30,115 bases of DNA from Burkholderia diffusa (GTDB lineage Bacteria; Pseudomonadota; Gammaproteobacteria; Burkholderiales; Burkholderiaceae). Each line of letters begins with the position of its first letter. Position 1 is the first letter of the stretch. A program made the translations under genes and the position numbers. Where the stretch lies: contig NZ_CABVPN010000046.1 in NCBI RefSeq assembly GCF_902499115.1, positions 1-30,115 on the forward strand, given 5' to 3'. The notes below the pieces were generated by a model. That model did no database searches. It was not told the DNA's origin and saw nothing but the letters and a program-made list of their open reading frames with translations. This document shows, in pieces, positions 8,018 to 14,427 of the stretch.

Positions 8018-9093
8018 GACGCCTCCTTGATCTGCGCGACCGGAATCACGGGCCGCTGCGGACTCGATGCGCTTTCGTCGGCGAGCAGCCGCTCGATCAC
8101 CTTGCGCGACAGCACGCCGCCGGCGTCGATGTTGAGCTTGAGCAGCTTGCGGTCCGGCCACTGCTCGAGGTTGAGTTGCTGGCGCTCGAGCATCTCGAGA
8201 TCCTCGGCGAAGATCTTGCCCTGGCCGTCGCGGATCTCGGTGGTCAACGCGTGATCGTCGGGCCGGAAGTTGCGCGCCATCCCCCAGAAATACCAGATCG
8301 ACGTGTCCGTCTCCGGCGTGATGAAGTCGACCACGATCGACGACGCTTTCAGCTCGGCCGGCGCGTCGTAGCCTCCGTGGCCTGCGTGCGCGACGCCCAC
8401 TTCGATCATCACGTGGCTCGGCGGCGTGAAGCGGCAGATCTGCCAGCGGTCGACCGCCACGTCATCGGCCAGCCCGTTGCCGCGCAGCGCCATCCGCCAG
8501 AACGGCGGCGGCATCACGTTCTCCATGAAGCGGCTCGTGACGACTTCGTCGCCGTTGGCGGTCGTCTTCGGCGGCGCTTCGTCGATTTCCTTCTGGCCGA
8601 TGCTCGTCGCATGCACGTAGGTCTCGTGCGTGAGGTCCATCAGGTTGTCGATCATCAGCCGGTAGTCGCAACGGATGTGATACAGGCCGCCGCCGTATGC
8701 CCAGGCAGGATCTTCGGCCCACTGGAGCGCGGGCAGCTTGTCGGGATCGGCCGCGGACGCATCGCCGGGCCATACCCAGACGAATCCATACCGCTCGACC
8801 ACCGGAAAGCTGCGGATCGGCGGAAAGCCGCCGACGCGCTGGCCCGGCATGCCGGCCGTCTTGCCGTTGCAGCCCATTTCCAGCCCGTGATAGCCGCACA
8901 CGAGCACGCCGTCGCGCACGAATCCCAGCGACAGCGGCGCGCCGCGGTGCGGGCAGAAGTCTTCGAGCGCGGCGATCCGGCCGTCCGCCGCGCGGTAGAA
9001 CACCATCGACTCATTGCAGATCTTGCGGCCCAGCGGCTTGCCGTCGATTTCATCGGGCGTGCACGCGACATACCAAGCGTTCTTGAGAAACAC
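8014..9093 (-). CDS. vanA: Vanillate O-demethylase oxygenase VanA
   Basis: A 359-aa Rieske oxygenase that converts vanillate to protocatechuate and formaldehyde. Rieske ligands are C47-P-H49-R-G and C66-x2-H69. The catalytic iron site is D-N-L-M-D-L-T-H156-x4-H161, followed by SIGQKEIDEAPP, which matches Pseudomonas VanA as recalled. The start is GTG at 9093, because AAGGAG lies about nine bases upstream and it yields the family N-terminus MFLKNAWYVACTPDEI. A longer TTG-initiated form to 9135 is possible but has a poorer ribosome site. It is the first gene of the operon and is coupled to vanB by a 4-bp overlap. A promoter and palindromic operator lie just upstream, divergent to a MarR regulator. 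Confidence 0.94.
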   Translation of the reverse strand: MFLKNAWYVACTPDEIDGKPLGRKICNESMVFYRAADGRIAALEDFCPHRGAPLSLGFVRDGVLVCGYHGLEMGCNGKTAGMPGQRVGGFPPIRSFPVVERYGFVWVWPGDASAADPDKLPALQWAEDPAWAYGGGLYHIRCDYRLMIDNLMDLTHETYVHATSIGQKEIDEAPPKTTANGDEVVTSRFMENVMPPPFWRMALRGNGLADDVAVDRWQICRFTPPSHVMIEVGVAHAGHGGYDAPAELKASSIVVDFITPETDTSIWYFWGMARNFRPDDHALTTEIRDGQGKIFAEDLEMLERQQLNLEQWPDRKLLKLNIDAGGVLSRKVIERLLADESASSPQRPVIPVAQIKEAS

Positions 9094-9146
9094 GTTCTTC
9101 GTCTCCTTCAGGGCGGTGCCGCCGGTGCGCGGCAATTCTTCATTCC

Positions 9147-9172
9147 GTGTACTGAATGAGATTCAGTGTACT
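9147..9172. promoter_or_regulatory. Probable MarR operator between vanA and its divergent regulator
   Basis: The inverted repeat ACTGAAT-GAG-ATTCAGT (9151-9167) is perfect, with a 3-nt centre. It is framed by direct repeats of GTGTACT at 9147-9153 and 9166-9172. It overlaps the vanA -10 box, so a bound dimer would block transcription. A 7-3-7 palindrome is a size typical for MarR dimers. Release by vanillate or another pathway acid is the expected but unproven signal. Confidence 0.65.
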
Positions 9173-9193
9173 TATTGATGTTGGTCAGGGCAA
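9165..9193 (-). promoter_or_regulatory. vanA: Predicted vanA operon promoter
   Basis: On the minus strand, TTGCCC (9193-9188) and TACACT (9170-9165) are separated by exactly 17 bases, each matching four of six sigma-70 consensus positions. The -10 lies inside the operator palindrome. Transcription would start near 9158, leaving a leader of about 65 nt before vanA. Confidence 0.5.
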
Positions 9194-9208
9194 GGCGAGC
9201 GGTATACT
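9181..9208 (+). promoter_or_regulatory. Predicted promoter of the MarR regulator gene
   Basis: TTGGTC (9181-9186) and TATACT (9203-9208) are spaced by 16 bases; the -10 matches five of six consensus positions. It is back-to-back with the vanA promoter and only nine bases from the operator, which would allow autoregulation. Its position makes any start codon upstream of about 9215 impossible, supporting the ATG at 9292. Confidence 0.45.
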
Positions 9209-9291
9209 GGTTTTCCCGGGAAATGGCGCGACGCAGCGCCATGCCGTCGGCGCACGCAACAGCGTGCGCCGCCTATGTCATCGACTCATTC

Positions 9292-9780
9292 ATGGAAAAA
9301 ACGAATCCCGCCGACGCGCCCGCTTTCCCGCTCGACCTGTACGACGAACCCGGGCACCTGATCCGGCGCGCGCACCAGATCGCGGTTGCGATGTTCTACG
9401 AGAAGCTTGGCCGGGACGTGACGCCGGTGCAGTACGCGGTCCTGCGGATGCTCTACGAGTGTCCGGGGCTCGATCAGGTGACGCTCGCGCAGCGAGTGGC
9501 GCTCGATACGTCGACGACCGCGGACCTCGCGGTCCGGCTCGAAGCGAAAGGATTGATCGTTCGCGAAGTGTTACCGCGGCGTCAGCGGCGCTTGTTGCTG
9601 ACGCCGGCGGGTGTCGAGCTGCTCACGCACCTGATTCCGTCGGTGCAGGAGCTGCGCGCCGGCCTGTTCGACGGCATGGGGGAGGACGATTCGCGGGAAC
9701 TGATGCGCCTGTTGCGCAAGTTCGTTCATTTGAACAACGAGCAGAGCCGTGCGCCGCTGCGGGTCGGCGAGGAGTCGTAG
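9292..9780 (+). CDS. MarR-family regulator, probable repressor of the van operon
   Basis: A 162-aa MarR-type winged-helix regulator. The DNA-binding region spans roughly residues 45-105: VTPVQYAVLRML, the recognition helix with LDTSTTADLAVRLEAKG, and the wing ending in RRLLLTPAG. N- and C-terminal helices (about 15-40 and 115-150) would form the dimer. It is divergent from vanA with a palindromic operator between them, so control of the van genes is the natural reading. In Pseudomonas and Acinetobacter the van regulator VanR is of the GntR family, so this is a non-orthologous replacement. The start at 9292 lacks a clear ribosome site, but a longer frame from GTG 9166 would begin inside the operator and ahead of the predicted promoter. 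Confidence 0.85.
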   Translation: MEKTNPADAPAFPLDLYDEPGHLIRRAHQIAVAMFYEKLGRDVTPVQYAVLRMLYECPGLDQVTLAQRVALDTSTTADLAVRLEAKGLIVREVLPRRQRRLLLTPAGVELLTHLIPSVQELRAGLFDGMGEDDSRELMRLLRKFVHLNNEQSRAPLRVGEES

Positions 9781-9817
9781 CGGCTGATTTCCGCGCGATG
9801 GAAGAGCAGATGCGGCA

Positions 9818-9842
9818 AGGCGGCAGCAGCTTCGCGCCGCCT
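9818..9842. terminator. Hairpin between convergent MarR and TetR genes
   Basis: AGGCGGC (9818-9824) and GCCGCCT (9836-9842) form a 7-bp stem with an 11-nt loop in the 69-bp gap between convergent genes. It has no U-tract on either side, so termination may be weak or Rho-aided. Position is the main support. Confidence 0.35.
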
Positions 9843-9849
9843 GCCTGCA

Positions 9850-10596
9850 TTATGGGCGTGACGCTTCCCCTTCCAGCCGCCGCACCGCTTCCGCGACTTC
9901 GTTCCTGAAGCGCACGAGCGCCGCTTGTTCCGGCGCGGGCGGCTGCACGGCGGCCCAAAGCATGTCGACGAGCTGGGTGGCCGTCGTTTCCGTATCGAGC
10001 TTGCGGTGCCCGAGGATCGCATCCCATAGTACGTGCTCGATCGGCCCGAACACCATCGAGCGCAGCAGGCTCAGCGGCATGTCGCCGCGTACCTGCCCGG
10101 CCGCCTGGCCGCGCGCGAGTACGTCCATCAGCGGCGCCGTGTAGCGGCGCTGCAGCGCGGTGAGCTCGTCGCTCAACGCATGCTGCTTCGCCCGCCCCTC
10201 CGACAGCACCAGCGCGCACAGCCCGGTGCCGTTCACCAGCATCAGCCGCAGGTGCGTGCGCACGATGAACGCGAACTGCTGCTGCACCGACGCTTCCTGC
10301 GGCATCCCGAGTTCGAACGCGGCAATGATTTCGTCATACCAGTCGGCAATCACGCGCGCGCACAGCTCGCGCTTGCCGCGGAAGTAGCTGAACACCGTCG
10401 CCTCCGATACGCCGACGCGCTGCGCGATCTCGGCGGCCGTCGCATGCTCGTAACCCTTTTCGGCGAACACTTCACGACCGGCGCGCAGGATGTCCTGCAC
10501 GCGCTGCTGGGACTTGCGCCCGGCAGGTGCGCGCGACGGCTCGGGGTGGTCGGCTTTGGCGGTGGCGGTCATGGTGTCGGCGGTAGCGGCTGTCAT
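9850..10596 (-). CDS. TetR-family regulator of the liu operon (LiuQ type)
   Basis: A 248-aa TetR regulator. The N-terminal helix-turn-helix lies at about residues 32-78, ending in the typical VSEATVFSYFRGKREL. The rest is the helical ligand and dimer domain, with no recognisable ligand signature. It is divergent from liuABCD, and two near-identical 13-bp palindromes flank the shared control region, one 15 bp from its own start and one 43 bp before liuA. In beta-proteobacteria a TetR regulator called LiuQ has been proposed to control leucine degradation, so this is probably that protein; an acyl-CoA intermediate would be the expected effector. ATG 10596 is preferred; GTG 10620 would begin inside the operator. 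No strong ribosome site is visible for either. Confidence 0.85.
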   Translation of the reverse strand: MTAATADTMTATAKADHPEPSRAPAGRKSQQRVQDILRAGREVFAEKGYEHATAAEIAQRVGVSEATVFSYFRGKRELCARVIADWYDEIIAAFELGMPQEASVQQQFAFIVRTHLRLMLVNGTGLCALVLSEGRAKQHALSDELTALQRRYTAPLMDVLARGQAAGQVRGDMPLSLLRSMVFGPIEHVLWDAILGHRKLDTETTATQLVDMLWAAVQPPAPEQAALVRFRNEVAEAVRRLEGEASRP

Positions 10597-10610
10597 GCTG
10601 CAATGATATC

Positions 10611-10623
10611 TGAGTGTCACTCA
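10611..10623. promoter_or_regulatory. TetR operator 1 (autoregulatory site)
   Basis: TGAGTG-T-CACTCA is a perfect 13-bp palindrome immediately upstream of the TetR gene. A second copy lies 102 bp away in front of liuA. The paired arrangement is what a divergent autoregulated TetR system would show. Confidence 0.7.
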
Positions 10624-10712
10624 AAAAACTATTGACGCCAAGCCGGACGAGGCGCGAAACTGTGCAAAATTTACGCTGTATTGGCTTAATGAATCGATGC
10701 ATTGATCCGATT

Positions 10713-10725
10713 TGAGCGACACTCA
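10713..10725. promoter_or_regulatory. TetR operator 2, upstream of liuA
   Basis: TGAGCGACACTCA differs from operator 1 at only two of 13 positions and keeps the TGAG...CACTCA half-sites. It lies 43 bp before the liuA ATG, within the expected promoter or start region. Confidence 0.7.
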
Positions 10726-10767
10726 GAAATCGGCGCGTGCGACCCACTTTCTGGAGACGGAGGAGAC

Positions 10768-11949
10768 ATGATCAACCTGCCCGGTGTGCAATTCATGCTC
10801 GGTGAAGACATCGAGATGCTGCGCGACGCCGTCGCGACGTTCGCGGCCAAGGAAATCACGCCGCGCGCGGCGGAAGTCGACCGCACCGACCAGTTTCCGA
10901 TGGAGCTGTGGAAGAAGTTCGGCGATCTCGGCGTGCTCGGCATGACGGTCGCCGAGGAATACGGCGGCGCGAACATGGGCTACACCGCGCACATGGTCGC
11001 GATGGAAGAGATCTCGCGCGCCTCGGCGTCGATCGGCCTGTCGTACGGCGCGCACTCGAACCTGTGCGTGAACCAGATCCACCGCAACGGCACCGAGGCG
11101 CAGAAGCAGAAATATCTGCCGAAGCTCGTGTCGGGCGAACACATCGGCGCGCTCGCGATGAGCGAGCCGAACGCGGGTTCCGACGTCGTCAGCATGAAGC
11201 TGCGCGCGGACAAGCGCGGCGACCGCTACGTGCTCAACGGCACGAAGATGTGGATCACCAACGGCCCCGACTGCGACACGCTCGTCGTCTACGCGAAGAC
11301 GGACATCGACGCCGGCCCGCGCGGCATCACCGCGTTCATCGTCGAGAAGGGGATGAAGGGCTTCTCGGTCGCGCAGAAGCTCGACAAGCTCGGCATGCGC
11401 GGATCGCACACGGGCGAACTCGTGTTCCAGGACGTCGAGGTGCCGGAGGAGAATATCCTCGGTCAGCTCAACGGCGGCGTGAAGGTGCTGATGAGCGGCC
11501 TCGACTACGAACGCGCGGTGCTGTCGGGCGGCCCGACGGGCATCATGGCCGCGTGTCTCGACGCGGTGGTGCCGTATATCCACGACCGCAAGCAGTTCGG
11601 CCAGTCGATCGGCGAATTCCAGCTGATCCAGGGCAAGGTCGCCGACATGTACACCACGTTCCAGGCGTGCCGCGCGTACCTGTATGCGGTCGGCCGCCAT
11701 CTCGACTCGGCGGGCAGCGACCACATTCGCCAGGTGCGCAAGGACTGCGCGGGCGTGATCCTCTACACGGCCGAGAAGGCCACGTGGATGGCCGGCGAGG
11801 CGATCCAGATCCTTGGCGGCAACGGTTACATCAACGAATACCCGGTCGGCCGTCTGTGGCGCGATGCGAAGCTGTACGAGATCGGTGCCGGCACGAGCGA
11901 GATCCGCCGCATGCTGATCGGCCGCGAGCTGTTCGCGGAAACGATGTAA
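10768..11949 (+). CDS. liuA: Isovaleryl-CoA dehydrogenase LiuA
   Basis: A 393-aa FAD acyl-CoA dehydrogenase that oxidises isovaleryl-CoA to 3-methylcrotonyl-CoA, the first committed step of leucine breakdown after the keto-acid dehydrogenase. A strong GGAGGAG precedes ATG 10768. The N-terminal helical domain, the middle beta-domain beginning ALAMSEPNAGSD (129-139) with WITNG (162-166), and the C-terminal helical domain are all present. The catalytic base is expected at E248 in LDYERAVLSGGP, the position specific to isovaleryl-CoA dehydrogenases rather than at the C-terminal site of other acyl-CoA dehydrogenases. GAGTSEIRRMLIGREL closes the protein. It is the first gene of liuABCD, 31 bp ahead of liuB, and is controlled by the divergent TetR protein. 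Confidence 0.95.
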   Translation: MINLPGVQFMLGEDIEMLRDAVATFAAKEITPRAAEVDRTDQFPMELWKKFGDLGVLGMTVAEEYGGANMGYTAHMVAMEEISRASASIGLSYGAHSNLCVNQIHRNGTEAQKQKYLPKLVSGEHIGALAMSEPNAGSDVVSMKLRADKRGDRYVLNGTKMWITNGPDCDTLVVYAKTDIDAGPRGITAFIVEKGMKGFSVAQKLDKLGMRGSHTGELVFQDVEVPEENILGQLNGGVKVLMSGLDYERAVLSGGPTGIMAACLDAVVPYIHDRKQFGQSIGEFQLIQGKVADMYTTFQACRAYLYAVGRHLDSAGSDHIRQVRKDCAGVILYTAEKATWMAGEAIQILGGNGYINEYPVGRLWRDAKLYEIGAGTSEIRRMLIGRELFAETM

Positions 11950-11980
11950 CGCCCCACGATACGCGAACGGAGCCCCGTCG

Positions 11981-13588
11981 ATGCCGATCATCGAATCGAA
12001 ACTGAACCCGCGTTCGGAAGAATTCCGCGCGAACGCCGCGGCGCTGGAGGCGGTCGTCGCCGACCTGCGCGCGAAGATCGAACAGCTCGCGCAAGGCGGC
12101 GGCCAGGCCGCGCGCGACAAGCACCTGTCGCGCGGCAAGCTGCTGCCGCGCGAGCGCATCGCGCAGCTGCTCGATCCGGGTGCGCCGTTCCTCGAGCTGT
12201 CGCAGCTCGCGGCGAACGGCATGTACAACGACGACGCGCCAGGTGCGGGCGTGATCACCGGGATCGGCCGGATCGCGGGCCGCGAGTGCGTGATCGTATG
12301 CAACGACGCGACGGTCAAGGGCGGCACCTACTACCCGATGACGGTCAAGAAGCACGTGCGCGCGCAGGAAATCGCTGCGGAAAACCGGCTGCCGTGCGTG
12401 TACCTCGTCGATTCGGGCGGCGCGAACCTGCCGAACCAGGACGACGTGTTTCCCGATCGCGACCACTTCGGCCGCATCTTCTTCAACCAGGCAACGATGT
12501 CCGCCGCGGGAATCGCGCAGATCGCGGTCGTGATGGGCTCGTGCACGGCGGGCGGCGCGTACGTGCCGGCGATGAGCGACGAGTCGATCATCGTGAAGAA
12601 CCAGGGCACGATTTTTCTCGGCGGCCCGCCGCTCGTGAAGGCCGCGACCGGCGAGGAAGTGAGCGCGGAGGATCTCGGCGGCGGCGACGTGCACACGCGC
12701 CTGTCGGGCGTGGCCGACCATCTTGCGCAGAACGACGCGCATGCGCTGTCGATCGCGCGCAACATCGTCGATCATCTCGCGCCGAAGATCGCGTCGCCGG
12801 TGGCGGTGCGCGAACCGAAGCCGCCGCGCTACGACGCGAAGAGCCTGTACGGCGTGATTCCGGTCGACACGCGCAAGCCGTTCGACGTGCGCGAGGTGAT
12901 CGCGCGCATCGTCGACGATTCGGAGTTCGACGAATTCAAGGCGCGCTTCGGCACGACGCTCGTCACGGGCTTCGCGCACATCTGGGGCCATCCGGTCGGG
13001 ATCGTCGCGAACAACGGCATCCTGTTTTCCGAATCGGCCGTGAAGGGCGCGCATTTCATCGAGCTGTGCTGCCAGCGCAAGATTCCGCTCGTGTTCCTGC
13101 AGAACATCACGGGTTTCATGGTCGGCCGCAAGTACGAGAACGAAGGCATCGCGCGGCATGGCGCGAAGATGGTGACGGCCGTGTCGAACGCGAAGGTGCC
13201 GAAGTTCACGGTGATCATTGGCGGCTCGTTCGGCGCGGGCAACTACGGGATGTGCGGCCGCGCATTCGGCCCGCGTTTCCTGTGGATGTGGCCGAACGCA
13301 CGGATCTCGGTGATGGGCGGCGAGCAGGCCGCGTCGGTGCTCGCGACCGTGCGCCGCGACGGCATCGAGGCGAAGGGCGGTTCGTGGTCGAGCGACGAAG
13401 AAGAGGCGTTCAAGCAGCCGATCCGCGACCAGTACGAGCGCCAGGGCCATCCGTATTATGCGAGCGCGCGGCTGTGGGACGACGGTGTGATCGACCCCGC
13501 GCAGACGCGCGACGTGCTGGGCCTCGGCCTTGCCGCGTCGATGAACGCGCCGATCGACGATACGCGCTTCGGCGTGTTCCGGATGTAA
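11981..13588 (+). CDS. liuB: 3-methylcrotonyl-CoA carboxylase beta subunit LiuB
   Basis: A 535-aa biotin-dependent carboxyltransferase subunit that moves CO2 from biotin to 3-methylcrotonyl-CoA, giving 3-methylglutaconyl-CoA. Length and motifs fit the family: GGTYYPMTVKKHVRAQ (114-129), the oxyanion-forming GSCTAGGAYVPAMSDE (186-201) in the N-terminal crotonase fold, and the FGAGNYGMCGRAFGPRF loop in the C-terminal fold. It works as an alpha6beta6 complex with LiuD, encoded two genes downstream. GGAG lies about nine bases before the ATG. Tight spacing on both sides (31 and 17 bp) supports one operon. Confidence 0.95.
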   Translation: MPIIESKLNPRSEEFRANAAALEAVVADLRAKIEQLAQGGGQAARDKHLSRGKLLPRERIAQLLDPGAPFLELSQLAANGMYNDDAPGAGVITGIGRIAGRECVIVCNDATVKGGTYYPMTVKKHVRAQEIAAENRLPCVYLVDSGGANLPNQDDVFPDRDHFGRIFFNQATMSAAGIAQIAVVMGSCTAGGAYVPAMSDESIIVKNQGTIFLGGPPLVKAATGEEVSAEDLGGGDVHTRLSGVADHLAQNDAHALSIARNIVDHLAPKIASPVAVREPKPPRYDAKSLYGVIPVDTRKPFDVREVIARIVDDSEFDEFKARFGTTLVTGFAHIWGHPVGIVANNGILFSESAVKGAHFIELCCQRKIPLVFLQNITGFMVGRKYENEGIARHGAKMVTAVSNAKVPKFTVIIGGSFGAGNYGMCGRAFGPRFLWMWPNARISVMGGEQAASVLATVRRDGIEAKGGSWSSDEEEAFKQPIRDQYERQGHPYYASARLWDDGVIDPAQTRDVLGLGLAASMNAPIDDTRFGVFRM

Positions 13589-13605
13589 CGAGCGAGGGGC
13601 GGACG

Positions 13606-14391
13606 ATGCGATACGAAACCATCAAGGTCAACGAAGCAAATCGCGTGGCGACCGTCACGCTCGCGCGGCCCGACGTGCGCAACGCGTTCAACGAGACGAC
13701 GATCGCCGAGCTCACCACCGCGTTCGAGTGGCTCGATGCGCACGCCGGCGTGCGCGCGGTCGTGCTCGCGGCGGAAGGCGCGGCGTTCTGCGCAGGCGCG
13801 GACCTGAACTGGATGAAGAAGATGGCCGGTTACTCGGACGACGAGAATCGCGCCGATGCGCGCAAGCTCGCGCGGATGCTCGAGGCGATCCATCGCTGCG
13901 GGAAGCCGGTGATCGCGCGCGTGCACGGCGACGCGTATGCGGGCGGCGTGGGCCTCGTCGCGGCGGCCGACATCGCGATCGCCGCCGAAGGTGCGAAGTT
14001 CTGCCTCTCCGAAGCGCGGCTCGGGCTGATTCCGGCAACGATCGCGCCGTACGTCGTGCGCGCGATGGGCGAGCGCGCGGCACGTCGCTACTTCACGACG
14101 GCCGAAGTGTTCGACAGCGCGCGCGCCGCGTCGCTCGGCTTCATTCACGATGCCGTGCCGGCCGAGGCGCTCGACGAAACGGTCGCGAAGCTGGCCGCGA
14201 CGCTCGTCGCGAACGGCCCCGATGCGGTGCGTGCGTGCAAGCGGCTCGTCGCCGACGTGGCCGGCCGGCCGCTCGACGCGACGCTGATCGAGCAGACCGC
14301 CGACTGGATCGCGCGGACCCGCGCCGGCGCTGAAGCGCGCGAAGGGATCGCGTCCTTCCTCGAGAAACGCACGCCTTCGTGGCGTGAATGA
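13606..14391 (+). CDS. liuC: 3-methylglutaconyl-CoA hydratase LiuC
   Basis: A 261-aa crotonase-family hydratase that adds water to 3-methylglutaconyl-CoA to form HMG-CoA. FCAGADLNWMKKM (61-73) supplies one oxyanion-hole amide and the acyl-CoA loop, and DAYAGGVGLVAAADIA (109-124) the other. SEARLGLIPA follows and carries the expected glutamate at 136. It lies between the two carboxylase subunits, as in known liu clusters, which is the main reason for choosing this activity over a general enoyl-CoA hydratase. The start at 13606 has GAGGGG about seven bases upstream, 17 bp after the liuB stop. Confidence 0.92.
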   Translation: MRYETIKVNEANRVATVTLARPDVRNAFNETTIAELTTAFEWLDAHAGVRAVVLAAEGAAFCAGADLNWMKKMAGYSDDENRADARKLARMLEAIHRCGKPVIARVHGDAYAGGVGLVAAADIAIAAEGAKFCLSEARLGLIPATIAPYVVRAMGERAARRYFTTAEVFDSARAASLGFIHDAVPAEALDETVAKLAATLVANGPDAVRACKRLVADVAGRPLDATLIEQTADWIARTRAGAEAREGIASFLEKRTPSWRE

Positions 14392-14427
14392 CGGCGTGCC
14401 CCTAACTTTCCGGACGACACCGAAGCC

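Noticed and set aside
9166..9291. Longer start (GTG 9166) for the MarR regulator
   Set aside because: It would begin inside the operator and upstream of the predicted promoter; the extra residues do not fit the family.
11831..13450. 539-codon minus-strand open frame opposite liuB
   Set aside because: Antisense shadow of a highly conserved carboxylase subunit; low-complexity Arg/Ala/His content.
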